Assembly: GCA_020726505.1 (NCBI GenBank)
Contig: JAHLEZ010000004.1
Location: 1,178,001 to 1,242,000 of the forward strand
DNA length: 64,000 nucleotides
Origin: Leptodontidium sp. MPI-SDFR-AT-0119
Lineage: Eukaryota > Ascomycota > Leotiomycetes > Helotiales > Leptodontidiaceae
Direction of reading: 5' to 3'
Below are positions 12,751 to 24,570 of the stretch, piece after piece. Made by a program: the position numbers and the translations under genes. The notes beneath the pieces are model-generated. The model worked only from the letters and a program-made list of their open reading frames with translations. It searched no databases and had not been told where the DNA came from. Each line of letters opens with the position of its first letter. The stretch's first letter is position 1.

Positions 12751-13747
12751 AAGGGACGGGAACCAAGAACCAGAGCTTTCCATTAATAATCCAATAACCG
12801 TGTAACAGCCGAAGTATGTTCTTTGAAGCTTTTGTGTCAAGACTTGGAACGAGAGTTTCCAGGTAGTGAACAGAAAATATATAAAATTCCTGTTCGTCCA
12901 CCTTCTCAACTCTACATGAGTTCATTATTCCCGACGTCATGTCTCCAACCCGATTCTGTCTAGCGTGGGTTCAGATATTAGTAGGGAAAGGAAAGACAGC
13001 GTCTGATCACTCAACAAAAAAAGCTGTGTTAGGTATTTTATCAATGTCAACCTCCTCTACAAAATCCAAAAGGCAGTAAATGCATCCAGACAAAAAGCCC
13101 AGCTAGCTAGGTACCTTATGCATTCACAATGGCGGAGTCAATCAGCAAGAAAAGCTTTGTTGGGTGCCTACCTACCTACCTTGCCTTACTCTACTAATGC
13201 CAGCTAACTCAACTGTACGAATCCCACAAAGTAACACCTCATTTCCAAACTTAAAAAAGATGCTGCGAGGGAAAACCTTGTAGCCCTGTGGGTTATTACT
13301 AGAACACAAAGCGCTAATTCCCGATGTCTGATTCCCGATTCCGTTCGTAGTCGTAACTTGTAACCATGCATGAAATTGCCGTGTCCTTGTCTTACCCAGG
13401 TACCCAAAGTACTCACTCAGCTAGCTAGGTGTCGCCCGTGAATCCGTCTGTTACCGCACCGGAAGTACGTACTTACTCCAAGGACACAATGTGCAGTTTT
13501 CATTCTTTTCAACGGTGATTCGAATCCCTAGATCCCGCTGAGAGGACTTTCTGCGTTCGTTCACATGGCAGCCTGCTGACCTGCCGAGTTCCAATATTGC
13601 CTGAAAAATGTTCGAGTTAAGTTGTTACATGATGAAGGGGAAAGAAAGAGCTGCGAGGGTGCTGGAAATGAAATTGAGTATCCTTTCGTGAGGGTAGTGA
13701 TGTACAAATGGTATTATTGGCAAATTCAAACTTCCTTTCTTCAACGC

Positions 13748-14959
13748 TCAGCCTGTCATCCAAGCTGCGGCCCTTTGAGCACCAAAACTCGTTGCGAGTC
13801 GTAGTCTGCACACATGTCAGTAGGGATTCTTCCGTATCTCCAGAGCTTCGAAATGACTGAGGGTATGATCTCAAGCTTCGCATGCATAACAATATGGGAA
13901 ACTTACCCGCTGGATCCCATGGGAAAATAACTGACAAGATACCAAATCAAGCATGCTAGTTGAATCAAAGCTGATATCAAGGTTAAGATTGTACTTTGGA
14001 GCTGAACATCGTTTCAAATTAGTAAAGGGACTGCCATGGATTGAGATGGAAGAAGACCTACACCAAGACTGAAGTACAGAGTAAGTGCTATCGATCCAAA
14101 GTAGGCTGCGGTGAAAGGCAGTCGTTGCGCGGACATCAGGTGCGAGGCGTATGTCCAGGGACCCATCATGGCTGCCCATGAAGCAAGAAACAAAGCTGAC
14201 CCTAGAGACCATCTAGTGTGTCACAAGATCCAGTCAGTGTCTAAGAAAATCAAGTATATCCTGAATCATGACAATGGACAAGATAAGAGATTCTTGGAAT
14301 TCCCACACAGTCGGAATCATGGTGGCTTAGAAATACCATATTACTAGAGCTGCATAATGCAAGACGGATAGCTGCATGAACCGAGCCTGCCGATGAGGAG
14401 GGTTGTCTCGGGCAACAGATGCAGAGGTGCAAAATAGACAGTGAAATAGGAAAGATGGGGCTTACAGGAGAGCAAACTTCCGTGGCTTAGCCATCATTAT
14501 TGGCCACAGCGCAAAGACTAGTACGAAGCAGGCGAGGGCACCAATGTTGCACCCCGCAAAGATCAGAAGTCGATCCCATCGACTCACTTAGAGCATCACA
14601 AGTCAGCCTCTCGGTGCTTCTCCAGAGTAATACGAGCAAGATCCAGCCACATGCGCTGCATGTCGCACATGGTCCGTGAGGCATGCTTGCGCAGGGGCAG
14701 CGGAACGTAAACGTAAGGGTGGAAAGGGTGACTCACAAGCAAACCATGCCTCCTCCTCTTCCCGTCTATTTCGAGCAGGAAGAGGAGCTCCGGAGCCTTC
14801 AACTGTTGGAAGTCTGACATAACCACTATCTCCGAAAGGATTCAATGATTTGATCGACGATAGGAGACCGGTCTGCTGAGAGGTATTGACGGGGAGGTCC
14901 GGCTCGCGGCGAGACCACCCTAGGGAATTCATAGAATCTCTGAAGGACGAGGATGCCAT
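13748..14959 (-). CDS. SFT2: Sft2 Golgi/endosome vesicle-traffic protein
   Basis: Small tetraspanning Golgi protein involved in retrograde endosome-to-Golgi vesicle fusion. Five exons: 14959-14737, 14586-14466, 14212-14062, 14001-13907 and 13805-13748, giving 215 aa with phases that agree at all four junctions. The cytosolic N-terminus (MASSSFRDSMNSLGWSRREP) is followed by the family block SRWDRLLIFAGCNIGALACF. Hydrophobic segments follow at FVLVFALWPIMMAKPRKFALL, SLGSALFLASWAAMMGPW, YFGSIALTLYFSLGLQSTIL and LIQLACLIWYLVSYFPMGS. The tail is GLRLATSFGAQRAAAWM. Introns are 150, 253, 60 and 101 nt. Failure to splice the last intron would end the protein at once (GGG TAA). Length and topology match fungal Sft2. 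Confidence 0.93.
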
Positions 14960-15489
14960 GGCTGAGTCGTGCTAGCTTCAGATCACCGGTAGTTGTAGAT
15001 TTAAGGTTGCTGAGACCCGGTCAAGCAAGCGGTGCTACTCGATAGAGGACCCTTCTGGGAAGGAGATCTGCAAGATATGTGTAGGTTGGGTTGTTTCGAG
15101 GAGAGAGAAGGCGTGTGGTATCGGTCGTGCTGCGGAATACGCTGCAAGTATGTTATGCGTCGATCGACCAGGCGGAATGAATACGACTGGTTTTGAAGGG
15201 GGGCCCAATGACCACAAGAGCCGAAAGGGTTGCAAGAGGATAGGCGATTCTGTGCTGAAGTTTGGACTCGTGATCGGAATGATCCCTGATAGCTCTTTCG
15301 TAGAAGGGGGGGTGGAGGGGGTGGAGGTAGCTATTGGAGGGTCGGAGAAGCTGGAGCTTTGTTTGGACTCTGGGTTCTGGCTGCAGACGAACAAGTCGAT
15401 TATGTAGGGGATTTGGCGGTAGGCAGAAGCTCGAAACAAAGGCCAGGTTCGTTGAGATGGGAATGTCCGGAGAGTACGTGTGCGCGATG

Positions 15490-15535
15490 ATGTGGTGTGG
15501 AGTGGAGTGGAGTGGGGTGGTGTGGTGTGGTGTGA
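15490..15535. repeat. GGAGT/GGTGT pentanucleotide repeat
   Basis: Three GGAGT-type units pass into about five GGTGT-type units on the + strand. Confidence 0.8.
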
Positions 15536-15562
15536 AGGCAACAAACAGGAAATATTGTTTGG

Positions 15563-15597
15563 TGATGGATGGATGGATGGGAGGATGGGAGGATGGA
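15563..15597. repeat. GGAT repeat
   Basis: Tandem GGAT units followed by GGGAGGAT variants. Confidence 0.8.
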
Positions 15598-17765
15598 GGT
15601 CTGGAAGAAGTCGATGTCTTACCTACAAGTGGCCAGTAGCCGCGCCTCGCGTTCTGGTCAAGGTGTGTGTGGACAAGGTCCTGGTGGTCCGTGAGTGAGT
15701 GAGTGAGTGGGTGAGTGCATGTCACCAATCAAAGCTTCGACATCAGCCACAGCACAGTGGAGTCGAGAGTGAGAGTGGAGAGCATCACTGCATCCATCCT
15801 ACGGTTGGTTCTCTCGTCTGTCCGGCAATCGGCTCGCACCGTTCAATAGAAGGAGGCGAAGCGGTGCGGTGCGGTACATTCATCAGTACCGTACCGTCAC
15901 GGACCGCAGCCAGCATCGGGATAAGACAAGGCCACCCATTCATTACAGTACAGTACATCCTGGGAAGCTGGAAGCTGGAAGCTGGTGGAGGGGGAGGGGA
16001 AGGGGCAGGGGAATCGAGGCTGGTGAGACATTCATTGGCAGGCTGACTTGACTGGCTGATGACTGATGTTTAGCGAAAGTCTCCGAGAAGATCATGGAGG
16101 GGAGGGCATGGCAGCCACTACGGTATTGGTATGGTAGGGAGGGAGCCAGGGAGGGGAGATGTGAGGTTTCTTGGATGACGGTTGATATGCTATGCTATGT
16201 ATGTATGTATGGATGGTATGAGGGATTGATTGTACTTTTTTTGACTTCGCCCACCTTGGTCTTCCACCCCCCTTACCAAGTCTTTCACCCCCCCTTATCT
16301 GCTGAACTCCCTCATGTTTTGAGACCATCGAGAACCAAAGCGGGCCCCATGGCCAGATAGCCATCTGAGTAATGAGAAACCCATCTCGTCGTGGAAAGTA
16401 ATCAGGAGGCTCCGTATTCATGAGGCTTGCTTGGTGAAAGCAGGAACAGATCTTGCACATAAGAGCAATCCCCCCCTCCGTCTCGCCTCCATCCCTTCTT
16501 GCCCAACATACATCCCCATCCCGTCTTCTTCCCTTCATTTTGAGTGGCTGCATCATCACTTACAAAAGAGCCCCAACTCTCCCTACCACACTAAGTCCTA
16601 CTTGGTGCAACACCGATGATACTCAATATCAACAACAATACTTCCCTCCCAGAACATCTACTACCATCCCTTCCCTGTTATCTTAGCAAGATACGAAAGT
16701 ACACCACCGGATCTATCAGCTTCCTCATTCGACCTTGGTTAATATATTTCAATATATAAGCCGCAGGACAACTTTCGTACATCGATCGCTTCCATCAATC
16801 ATATCTTCGCACCCATCAGTACATCAGGTACCACTGACTGTTACCAAACAAAAGCCATCGCCCGAGTCAGAGAAAGTCTAGGGGAGCCCAGACCAGTAAG
16901 TCTGTGAATATCCGGCTTGGTGTCCTCGACTACTAAGGTAGACATCCCGCCCGAACCACTGTGCCTTACTCGTAAATCAACACCCTCCCTCCGTCCCTCT
17001 TGGTTCTTTGAAGCTTACATCTCTGCCAGACATTGAGCCTGCAGTCCAGAAATCGACTTGAGCAAAGGTCCTACCAATCGACAGTTAAACATACCTATCT
17101 ACGCAGCCAGCCGTCCTCCCTCGAGATTCTGTCGATCCAGGGCCGAGGCAGCATCAAGCAACCAGACCAGACCTCATACCCGTCGTTCCCGCCGCCTAAA
17201 CACCTAGCTCGAACTCACTTCCGATCTGAATCGGAGATCTTAGAAGGATTGTCCAGTACGGTACAGTACAGCACCGGCCGAAGAGACTTCGGATCGATCT
17301 GTCGATTATTGATTACGAGAGAATCACTATAATTCTCAAGCCTCGCCCTCCTTCCCCAGGCCTCAAGCGTAAGAATTAATCAAACCCCGCGGTTCGCATC
17401 TCAAAATAGCCTATCGCCACAACCCTCCTAGCCTTGCTGGTCGCCCACCATACGAAAGCGAGCTTGGATCTGACCCAAACGAGAATATTGCCAGCTGCAA
17501 GTCCTGGACGGTGCATGCAACTTCTCGGAGAAGCGACTGTTGTGCTTGTTGACATATTTACTGCGCATCCGACGTTCTGGTGTTGTTGCAGTATTGCAGT
17601 GTTCGTATTCTTCCAAGTACAGAGCACCAGTACAAGTAGAGCGGCACGAACAGGAAGCTCGAGGGGTTCACGCTTGACGTTGACTGACGTTGACCGACGT
17701 TGGCCTGGACATTCTTCACTCACTTCGCTGCTGCTGGCTGGCTGGGTTGGCTAGCGAGTCATCCT

Positions 17766-17790
17766 CGTCTCGTCTCGTCTCGTCTCTCCC
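17766..17790. repeat. CTCGT pentanucleotide repeat
   Basis: About four and a half perfect tandem copies at the start of the pyrimidine-rich leader region of the bHLH gene. Confidence 0.8.
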
Positions 17791-18590
17791 TCGCCCTCCC
17801 TCACTTCACTTCACTTGCTGCAACCTCGCATCCCACCACTCACCTCCTCCTCCTCTTCCTCGACCTGCATCTCCCCGAATCTTCAAAAATCCCACGCTTC
17901 ACCCACGACCGCCCTCCTCTCCCACGCATCCTCGAGCGCCCAGCGACTACTACTGCGACTGCGATTGCGACAACGGCCCCTCCGAAACTTCACTCCTCGA
18001 GTCCAACTGAATCCCTCCCTCCTTTTCAAACCTTCCTCGATTTCCCCCATCACCGCCGTCGCACAGCACCGCACCTTATCCACCACATCTCCACACTCCA
18101 GTTGTCCCGCAACTCATCGTCAACTGTGTCACCAAGCTCGGTATCTCCAGGCCGAGCCAAACCGCGACCCTCACCGTATCCCTCGTCCGCCTATCTAAGG
18201 CTGCAGCAGCACATCGTGGGTTTATTACATTCAACGCAGCGGCTGTTTGAACATATTCCCGCTCCTCAAACATTCTGTCCGCCCTCTCAAGCGCACCTAA
18301 ATAGGTAACTACTTCTCCCTCCGCATCTGCCATTGTCATATTGCCGGCCGACCCGTCAGAGCTGTCATTCCGGTCTTGTCCTCGAGCGCTAACTGATGTT
18401 CTGCTAGACAAGAACCCCTCCCAAGAGCATCCGGGAGGAATCGCCCTCGTCGCCAAGACCAGCAATCCCTCGTGGCAGCATAAGAACATACGAATAGACT
18501 CCGAAACCTGTGAATTTCCTTGTTACATTCAGCACTGCAGCATATAAATTCAAGTTCGCACTCGCGACCCTCGCGACAATCTCGGCCGAT

Positions 18591-18769
18591 GTAAGTGCGC
18601 TTTCTCTTTGAGTACGATGCGCATATCCATCAAGTCTGGCAACGCCCGAACATCCGTCTTGTCAAACTTGCGATGTTGCTCCTAGGCTGTCAGAGTTTTT
18701 TCAATGATTGCTTTTCCCATCAGATGGCGCATTTGAACTGAGACCGATGGCTAATGTTTGTCACGCAAG
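18591..18769 (+). other. possible 5' UTR intron of the bHLH gene
   Basis: A strong donor (GAT/GTAAGTGCG) at 18591 pairs with a GGCTAATG branch-like site and a CGCAAG acceptor ending at 18769, about 110 nt before the start codon. The signals are good but nothing in coding phase tests them, so this is tentative. Confidence 0.35.
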
Positions 18770-18878
18770 CCAGATACGATCGATTGTTTCTACTTTCATC
18801 GACCCGTCAAACACCCGCCCATCATATACTCCTAGTGGCATAGTTCTCGATAAGCTTCTGCAGGTCAAGGACTGAAAA

Positions 18879-20639
18879 ATGGCTGGCACGGGCGCGTCCA
18901 GCCCATTCATCAAGGACGAGCCTGAAGACCAATTCTTCTCGTCCCACAATTCACGCTTCATGGGAAGCGCGCAACAAGGCTACAACATCCCGCAACCTCA
19001 GCAGCACTTCAATCAGTTCGGAAATTCGCACGGAGGTAGCATCGACCCTAACGATCTGGCTATGGGTGGAAATGGAGTAGCTATCCCAAATGGGGGATAC
19101 GGATCGTCCTACCAGAATAACTACAATAACCAGGCCTCAAACCCCAATGCCAGCTTCTCGAAAGGAATCTCGACCTTCGGAGATGACGAGCTACTAGATA
19201 GTCTCGGAACGAATGATATGCACTCGAATCAGTCGGGAATGCAGGGCAATGGTCAAGACTTCGGTATGGACTTTGACTTTCCAACCAATGCCATTTACGG
19301 TGGTCACAATGGCACTCCCGCATTGTCAATTGATCCAAATCACATCAATGGGTATTCGAACACCCCAGATGGCGATCCAATTCAGAGTCCTTTCGTCACC
19401 AACTTCAATCACGAGCAGTTCCGCCACATGGCACCTCAGCATAACTTTGGAAGCTCTCTACATTCAGGTTCGTATACTGGGTCACCAATTGCTGGGTCAA
19501 ATGTGCACAATGGCTTGGCAGATGGGGGCTTTCCCAAACAGCAACGACCAAGACTGAATGCGTCATTAGGAAGGAAGAGCTCCACTAGAAGTCCTCTTAC
19601 ACCAAAGACTACTTCCACCATGGCAGCACTTCAAATCGGGTCAGCTGAGAATTCGAATTTCACACAACCTATTCGGACACATTCGTCTCATAGGCATCAG
19701 AAGACACTCTCTGGGCAATGGGACCAGACTCCAAGCAGTCTCACCTCGTATCCCGGTTCCGACTTCTCGCCAATTCAAGGAGTACATCCCAATCCTCAGA
19801 TCTCGGACATTCTCAAAGGGGCATCAATGCCAACAAAATTGAACAATGGCCACTCGGTCGGTAGTGCACCAGCCTTACAGTCCCAAGAAATGAAACGGAG
19901 GAGACGGAGAGAGTCCCATAATCTCGTTGAACGTCGTCGACGAGATAACATCAATGAGCGAATTCAAGAGCTTAGTCACCTTGTCCCAATGCATCGTCTT
20001 GAGGATGAGAAAGTACGGAAAGCGCTTCAGAACAACTCGCCTCTCTCACCTACCCTTGCCGGCCTGTCAGCTCCACCTACTGGTATGAGCCCTCCTCAAG
20101 CTACTTCTGGCCTTGCAGGACCAGGTGCCCGACGAGCCACGGCTGGCAATATCACTACTGGTATTCCAATTGAGGAGAAGGATAAGGGGCCTAACAAGGG
20201 AGATATTCTCAACGGGGCAGTGAGCTGGACTCGCGATCTGATGTGGATGCTTCACACCAAGCTTCAGCAACAGGAGGAGCTCGCTGAACTGATACATTCA
20301 CTTGGCGGAACCTTTCCTTTCCAGCAAACTGAAGATGAGAAGCGTATGCATACAGAGTTGATGGATGCTATGGTGAAGAATGAAGGCTCCAAGTTCGAGT
20401 ATTCTCGGGCTCCAGGTACCGGCTTGCGTGTGCCCAAACACACCGATGTCAGAGGCGAATATCTAAGCGGCCAAGGTGGTCTCTTGGACAACTCTCTTAG
20501 CCCGGATAATCACAGCACCGGGGAGGCTGGTCTGGGTGGTGCCAATCAATACTGGAGTAACAACAATAGTGGGGGAAGTGGTGCAGGGTCCATCAGCTTC
20601 AAGGAAGAAGATGAATATGGAATGGACCTCACGCAATGA
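18879..20639 (+). CDS. bHLH transcription factor
   Basis: Intronless 586-aa nuclear regulator. The basic region and helix 1 lie near residues 338-365 (RRRESHNLVERRRRDNINER), with the H-E-R arrangement that contacts CACGTG E-boxes. Helix 2 lies much later, near residues 437-465 (NKGDILNGAVSWTRDLMWML), so the loop is about 75 residues long and rich in proline and glycine, as in several fungal bHLH factors. A Q-rich helix (KLQQQEELAELIHSLGG) extends helix 2. The first 330 residues are disordered and rich in N, Q, G and S, with repeated GDDELLDS-type acidic patches that could activate transcription. I cannot name an orthologue with certainty. The long upstream region suggests complex control. Confidence 0.9.
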   Translation: MAGTGASSPFIKDEPEDQFFSSHNSRFMGSAQQGYNIPQPQQHFNQFGNSHGGSIDPNDLAMGGNGVAIPNGGYGSSYQNNYNNQASNPNASFSKGISTFGDDELLDSLGTNDMHSNQSGMQGNGQDFGMDFDFPTNAIYGGHNGTPALSIDPNHINGYSNTPDGDPIQSPFVTNFNHEQFRHMAPQHNFGSSLHSGSYTGSPIAGSNVHNGLADGGFPKQQRPRLNASLGRKSSTRSPLTPKTTSTMAALQIGSAENSNFTQPIRTHSSHRHQKTLSGQWDQTPSSLTSYPGSDFSPIQGVHPNPQISDILKGASMPTKLNNGHSVGSAPALQSQEMKRRRRRESHNLVERRRRDNINERIQELSHLVPMHRLEDEKVRKALQNNSPLSPTLAGLSAPPTGMSPPQATSGLAGPGARRATAGNITTGIPIEEKDKGPNKGDILNGAVSWTRDLMWMLHTKLQQQEELAELIHSLGGTFPFQQTEDEKRMHTELMDAMVKNEGSKFEYSRAPGTGLRVPKHTDVRGEYLSGQGGLLDNSLSPDNHSTGEAGLGGANQYWSNNNSGGSGAGSISFKEEDEYGMDLTQ

Positions 20640-21579
20640 TTGCTCTAGCTTCGACTGGATTGGGCTTGCTGACGACGCCGGCGGGTTTTTGCTGATTGGC
20701 TTGCTGGAACACAAGGCTACTTTTTATCTTTCTCCTTCTCTGCTACTCATTCTTCTTATCAATTTTAACTTCGTTGGGCGTTTTTTGCATTTGGAGGTAG
20801 TTTCGGAGCTTTGAATCTGGGCAGGGGTTGGTTGGCGTTGTTTGCAGAACACGAGTCTAGCATGGAATATGATATCTCCGAGGGTCTATGTCTTGGATGG
20901 GAACTTCATTCGTTCGTCGGTTCTGGGTTAAGGATTATGGCAATCATGTTCTGGGATTGTTCTCTTGCATCACTATCTGCTTTTAGTATTGAATTTGTTT
21001 TGGCATTCGTGCCCCATATGATACCTTTGCATCCGCGTCTTGCTGTAGTATGTTTTTGGTGTTGTTGTTTTACCCGTTGAGTATTTCGGTTCGGTTTAGT
21101 TCAGATATGTCCTTGGAGCTAGCTATAGGTACCCAGTTTGCTTTGCTTCACTTACCTGTCTCTGTCTGCCTTATGCAGATATATACGGATCATCAATATA
21201 TCACCTCCATCCTGACGTTTCTCGCCGTCCCATAATATCTCTGAATCTGTGAAATTTCCCACCGTGAAAACAAGCATCTTCTTGACTTGAGTCGAAAGTA
21301 AACAAACTCCTCTTTTATTGTACTTCCCTCCCAGCTCCATTTCAGCAAGCGCCTGCGTCATAGAGCATATTCCAAGCCGCACCGACTAATCACTATTCCC
21401 TGACTCTCCGAGCGGTGAGTGTGTGGGTGAGCAAGCGAGCGAGCCTCTCCGATATCACCTTATCTCAACAATTCCCATCGTCCCAATCCAGAAATCGCAT
21501 CCCCTCCTTTGCTATCTCCCTCACTTACTCATTCCACATTCCCACATTTCCTTAATTGCTTAATTGAGTGCTTGCTCAA

Positions 21580-21626
21580 GCCACACTCACACTCACACTC
21601 ACACTCACATTTACACACACACACAT
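21580..21626. repeat. CACACT / CACA simple repeat
   Basis: About five CACACT-type hexamers pass into a CA dinucleotide run. Confidence 0.75.
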
Positions 21627-22082
21627 CCATCTCGCATCCATCACGGTGCCATGTGACTTCCGCTTACCAGCCCAAGTGACTTCTTGATCAGGAGGGGACG
21701 TGGTCCGAGTCTCGGGTTGGGAATGCAATGGAGGCTGGAATGTTGGCGCGGATAAGGGTGTTTGATGAGGACGAAAGAGGATATGGATATGGATTGTTTA
21801 TGGGGCGCGTGGTGTGCCTATCTATTATTGTGGTTTGCTTTCAGGGTGGTGGGTAGAGCGTGAGAGAATGGAGGAGTAGAGAGAATGAGGGGGGAGGTAA
21901 GATAGAGAGGGTCTAGAATGGGTCGGGTATGGCGGCTATCTGTTTGTTTGTTGCTCGGTATGTGGAAAGCGATGAGTCCAGTCTACAGGTTCCAGATTTA
22001 GGAGGGGGGTATAGGATTGGGATGGCTGTGTGAGAGGGGGTAGTTGGTTGCGGGATGAGGAGTCGAGTTGTTGAACTGTGAT

Positions 22083-22139
22083 TATTGAATGACGTTTTTG
22101 TTAACTTCAAACAAACTTAAACAAAAACGTCATTCAATA
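22083..22139. repeat. perfect 20-bp inverted repeat with 17-nt loop
   Basis: The arms 22083-22102 and 22120-22139 are exact reverse complements (arm begins TATTGAATGACG, ends TTTTTGTT). It lies about 240 bp beyond the NPR3 stop codon. It could be a palindromic MITE remnant, a transcript hairpin or a regulatory cruciform. Confidence 0.85.
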
Positions 22140-22377
22140 TCGACAAATTGAACTTGGTTACGTCAAACTGGGCGGGATGATAAACAGTACTCAATATCAA
22201 AAGTAGATACATGGGAGCACTTTATTTGACGCAGGTCTGGTGCTCGATGAGTATAATTATTCTCACTTTCACATTCGGTGTCTATATGAGTCTCTTACAA
22301 TATTATATCACTTCTTGGGTGTACATCTCCTAACAAGTCTCTCTCAGTCTCTCCAAACCCACCCAGAACCCCTTCCC

Positions 22378-24570
22378 TCACCAATGCCTACACACCAAAA
22401 GATGTTCTTGATAACACATCACCACACCCCACGTCTCCTTCCTCTTCATATTCTCCCTAAGGGCAATCATCTCCAGGGCCTCGGTACCATTAAAATACTT
22501 CACAAACCTCGCCCAACACTCGTTCGCCTTGACCTCTGTGAACCGCTTCCCAAGCGCCGCTATATACAGCGACTCTTCATGCGAGACTTTATGTGGGTCC
22601 TTGATGATATATGGCGCTATACCCTTGAGATGCTCGGCTTTGTTTTTCGACGGGTGGTCCGTTGCTTCAGGTTTCGGCATCTTTGAGAACTCGGCTGCTT
22701 CTTCAGCGGCTTGTTTTGCTACTTTGGAAGCGAGGCGCTCGAGGCGAGCGTTCTCTGCTACTTGTTCGGTTGTCAACGGCGCGCTGTGATCAACATCACT
22801 GCCTCTGTCTGGACCAGATTCGTCGGTTGAGCCGGTGGATTCGCTGGAGCCGTTGTGGGATTTGACACCCTTCTTGGCTTTTTCTATGGCGTCTGCTCGG
22901 AGCTGATATTCTACTTCGTAGATTATTTCGGGCCAGACTAGGATCCAGGCGAAGGTGCGGAGTTGGGTCACCCAGCCGCCGCGGATCAGCCAGGCGAGCA
23001 TGTCCAGGTAGGTTGGACGGTGATCTTTGCTCGGTGCGTGGATCTTGTAGGGACGGGGGACGAGGGAGAGGGTTGCGAGGAAACTTGGAAGGGATGGCGC
23101 GAGGGGGAAGGCTTTCTTCCATGCGATGCTCGCGATTGGCAGTTTGCGGTTGTCGCAGTTAGGGGAGACGATATATATCTCCCGGGGGTGGAGAGGTGGG
23201 ATGGCGACCGCTCGCCGGTATTGCATGAGATGGTTGGCGAGGATGAGAAGGCTGCCGATCTCGATTGAATGGGCTTGGGCGACTTGGAGGAAGGAGAGAG
23301 TGGGTTTACAAATTCGTATACATTCTATAAGAGGCGCGGAGAGTTCTGTGTCATCTGCTTGGATCTCTGATATGATTTTGCTTTCGTCGTCGAGGAGAAG
23401 AAGGGCGAAGTGCTTGTTGATGTATGATGGATCCTCCACTCCTTCCTCATCGACATAGGGATTCGCAGTAGTGAGAAGCAACCCAGGTACAGCTCTTTCG
23501 GCGAAGGTTGGAATGCTCACTAAGAATGACGGGACTGGTATCTGGAGTGAGATGTCTTCTGGTGGTTTACTTCCAATACGGAACGTCGCAATCTTGTTGT
23601 TTGATATCGAAGTAAATACATCCCTAATTGTAGCAGCCAAGGTAGATTTGAGTAAGATTTCGCTCCAAAGCCAGCTCATAGGACGTCCTAAATATACGTC
23701 AGAAACCAAAATTGTAAAGATATATCATCACTTACTCTCCTCCCGAGCTTTCTCTTTCATCGACAGGATCATCTCCGACTCTTTCCACACGTAATTGGCA
23801 GAGGCCTGACCATGCTTCAAAGCTTTGTTGAGTTTCTTGATAACATGGTCGTAAATAGTAGCAATACGTTCATCAGCTTCATCCTTAGGTACGTTCAGAA
23901 TAAACACCACATTGAACATCGTCATTCCACCATGATCATCTCCATCCTCCGAAACCGTCTCGGCAGGCGTTGCAGTGCCAGATTTGTCATTACCCACACT
24001 CTGAACTGATTTCGATTTACTCGACATGACCGTTTCTGAATCAGTAGCTTTGGGTTTCTTGGATTTCTTCAGCTTCTTCTTATTCCACAATCCATCGGGC
24101 CGTATATGCATCGGGCACGAAACGAAGTACAGCGGATCCAGAGACAGCTCAAATCTTTTCTTATGATAAACCTTAGACGGCGTAAGGATCATCTCCAGAT
24201 CCGTCGTTTGAAAATCAAACAGATGCTCCCAAGGTACGACATGCTCGCCAGAGCGATCATCATAATGACCATCACCCTCGACAGACTCCACGTGATCTTT
24301 TGATTCGACTATGGAATCACTCAAGTCTGTGGGCTTGTGGGATTTGTGAGCGGGGTGGTTACCATCGTCGAGATCGGAGTTGTCGACCTGGGGCGTGTCG
24401 TCTTCGGAGTCACTTTCGTCGAGTTCTGTCCCGTATAGACCTCTCCGGCGGGAAGTTTTGGTGTCGGGGTGTGGTGGGTAGTGGAATACGAAGCGTGGAC
24501 CGTCGCGAGATCTGATTACTAGGGCAATTGCTATCAGACCGGACTCCATCGCTGCTGTAGGGTATGCCAT
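22378..24570 (-). CDS. NPR3: Npr3, GATOR1/SEACIT subunit
   Basis: Nitrogen permease regulator 3, partner of Npr2 and Iml1 in the vacuolar complex that restrains TORC1 when amino acids are scarce. Exons 24570-23736 and 23687-22378 flank a 48-nt intron (GTAAGT, TCTGAC branch, TTTAG), giving 714 aa. The N-terminus (GLIAIALVIRSRDGPRFVFH) and MTMFNVVFILNVPKDEADER form the longin-like part. Later family blocks include SFLQVAQAHSIEIGSLLILA, PTYLDMLAWLIRGGWVTQLR and the C-terminal GLRENMKRKETW-like helix ending in RHW. Acidic and Lys-rich insertions interrupt the N-terminal half, as is usual in filamentous fungi. Confidence 0.93.

Larger units (their letters stand above)
10970..13747. other. long LARP1-like 5' leader/promoter and downstream spacer
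   Basis: This 2.8 kb holds the LARP1-like upstream region and the sequence beyond the SFT2 3' end. Several overlapping minus-strand frames between 11082 and 12163 are low-complexity S/P/L-rich and look like leader, not protein. Simple repeats include (CACG)n at about 12345-12365 and a GAGAGGA/GAGAA purine tract at about 12705-12750. No RNA gene was recognised. Confidence 0.5.
14960..18878. promoter_or_regulatory. long divergent SFT2 / bHLH upstream region, simple-sequence rich
   Basis: Nearly 3.9 kb separate the SFT2 and bHLH start codons. The region is crowded with short tandem repeats: GGAGT/GGTGT runs (15490-15535), GGAT runs (15563-15597), GTGA runs (15689-15712), GGAAGCT repeats (15963-15985), GTAT runs (16196-16212) and CTCGT repeats (17766-17790). 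A pyrimidine-rich stretch spans 17740-18080. No conserved protein is encoded. The size and composition suggest a long regulated promoter plus leader for the transcription factor. Confidence 0.55.
20640..22377. other. convergent spacer bHLH / NPR3
   Basis: Tail-to-tail region with both 3' UTRs. It holds a CACTCA/CACA simple repeat near 21580-21625 and a perfect hairpin at 22083-22139 (listed separately). No gene recognised. Confidence 0.55.

Noticed and set aside
13505..13525. TTCGAATCC resembling a tRNA B box
   Set aside because: No flanking T-stem pairing, A box or cloverleaf upstream.
17700..18308. Plus-strand frame of 202 codons before the bHLH gene
   Set aside because: It translates the pyrimidine-rich leader into Ser/Pro/Leu low-complexity sequence and has no conserved motif.
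18076..18489. Minus-strand frame of 137 codons in the same leader
   Set aside because: No homologous features and antisense to probable leader sequence.
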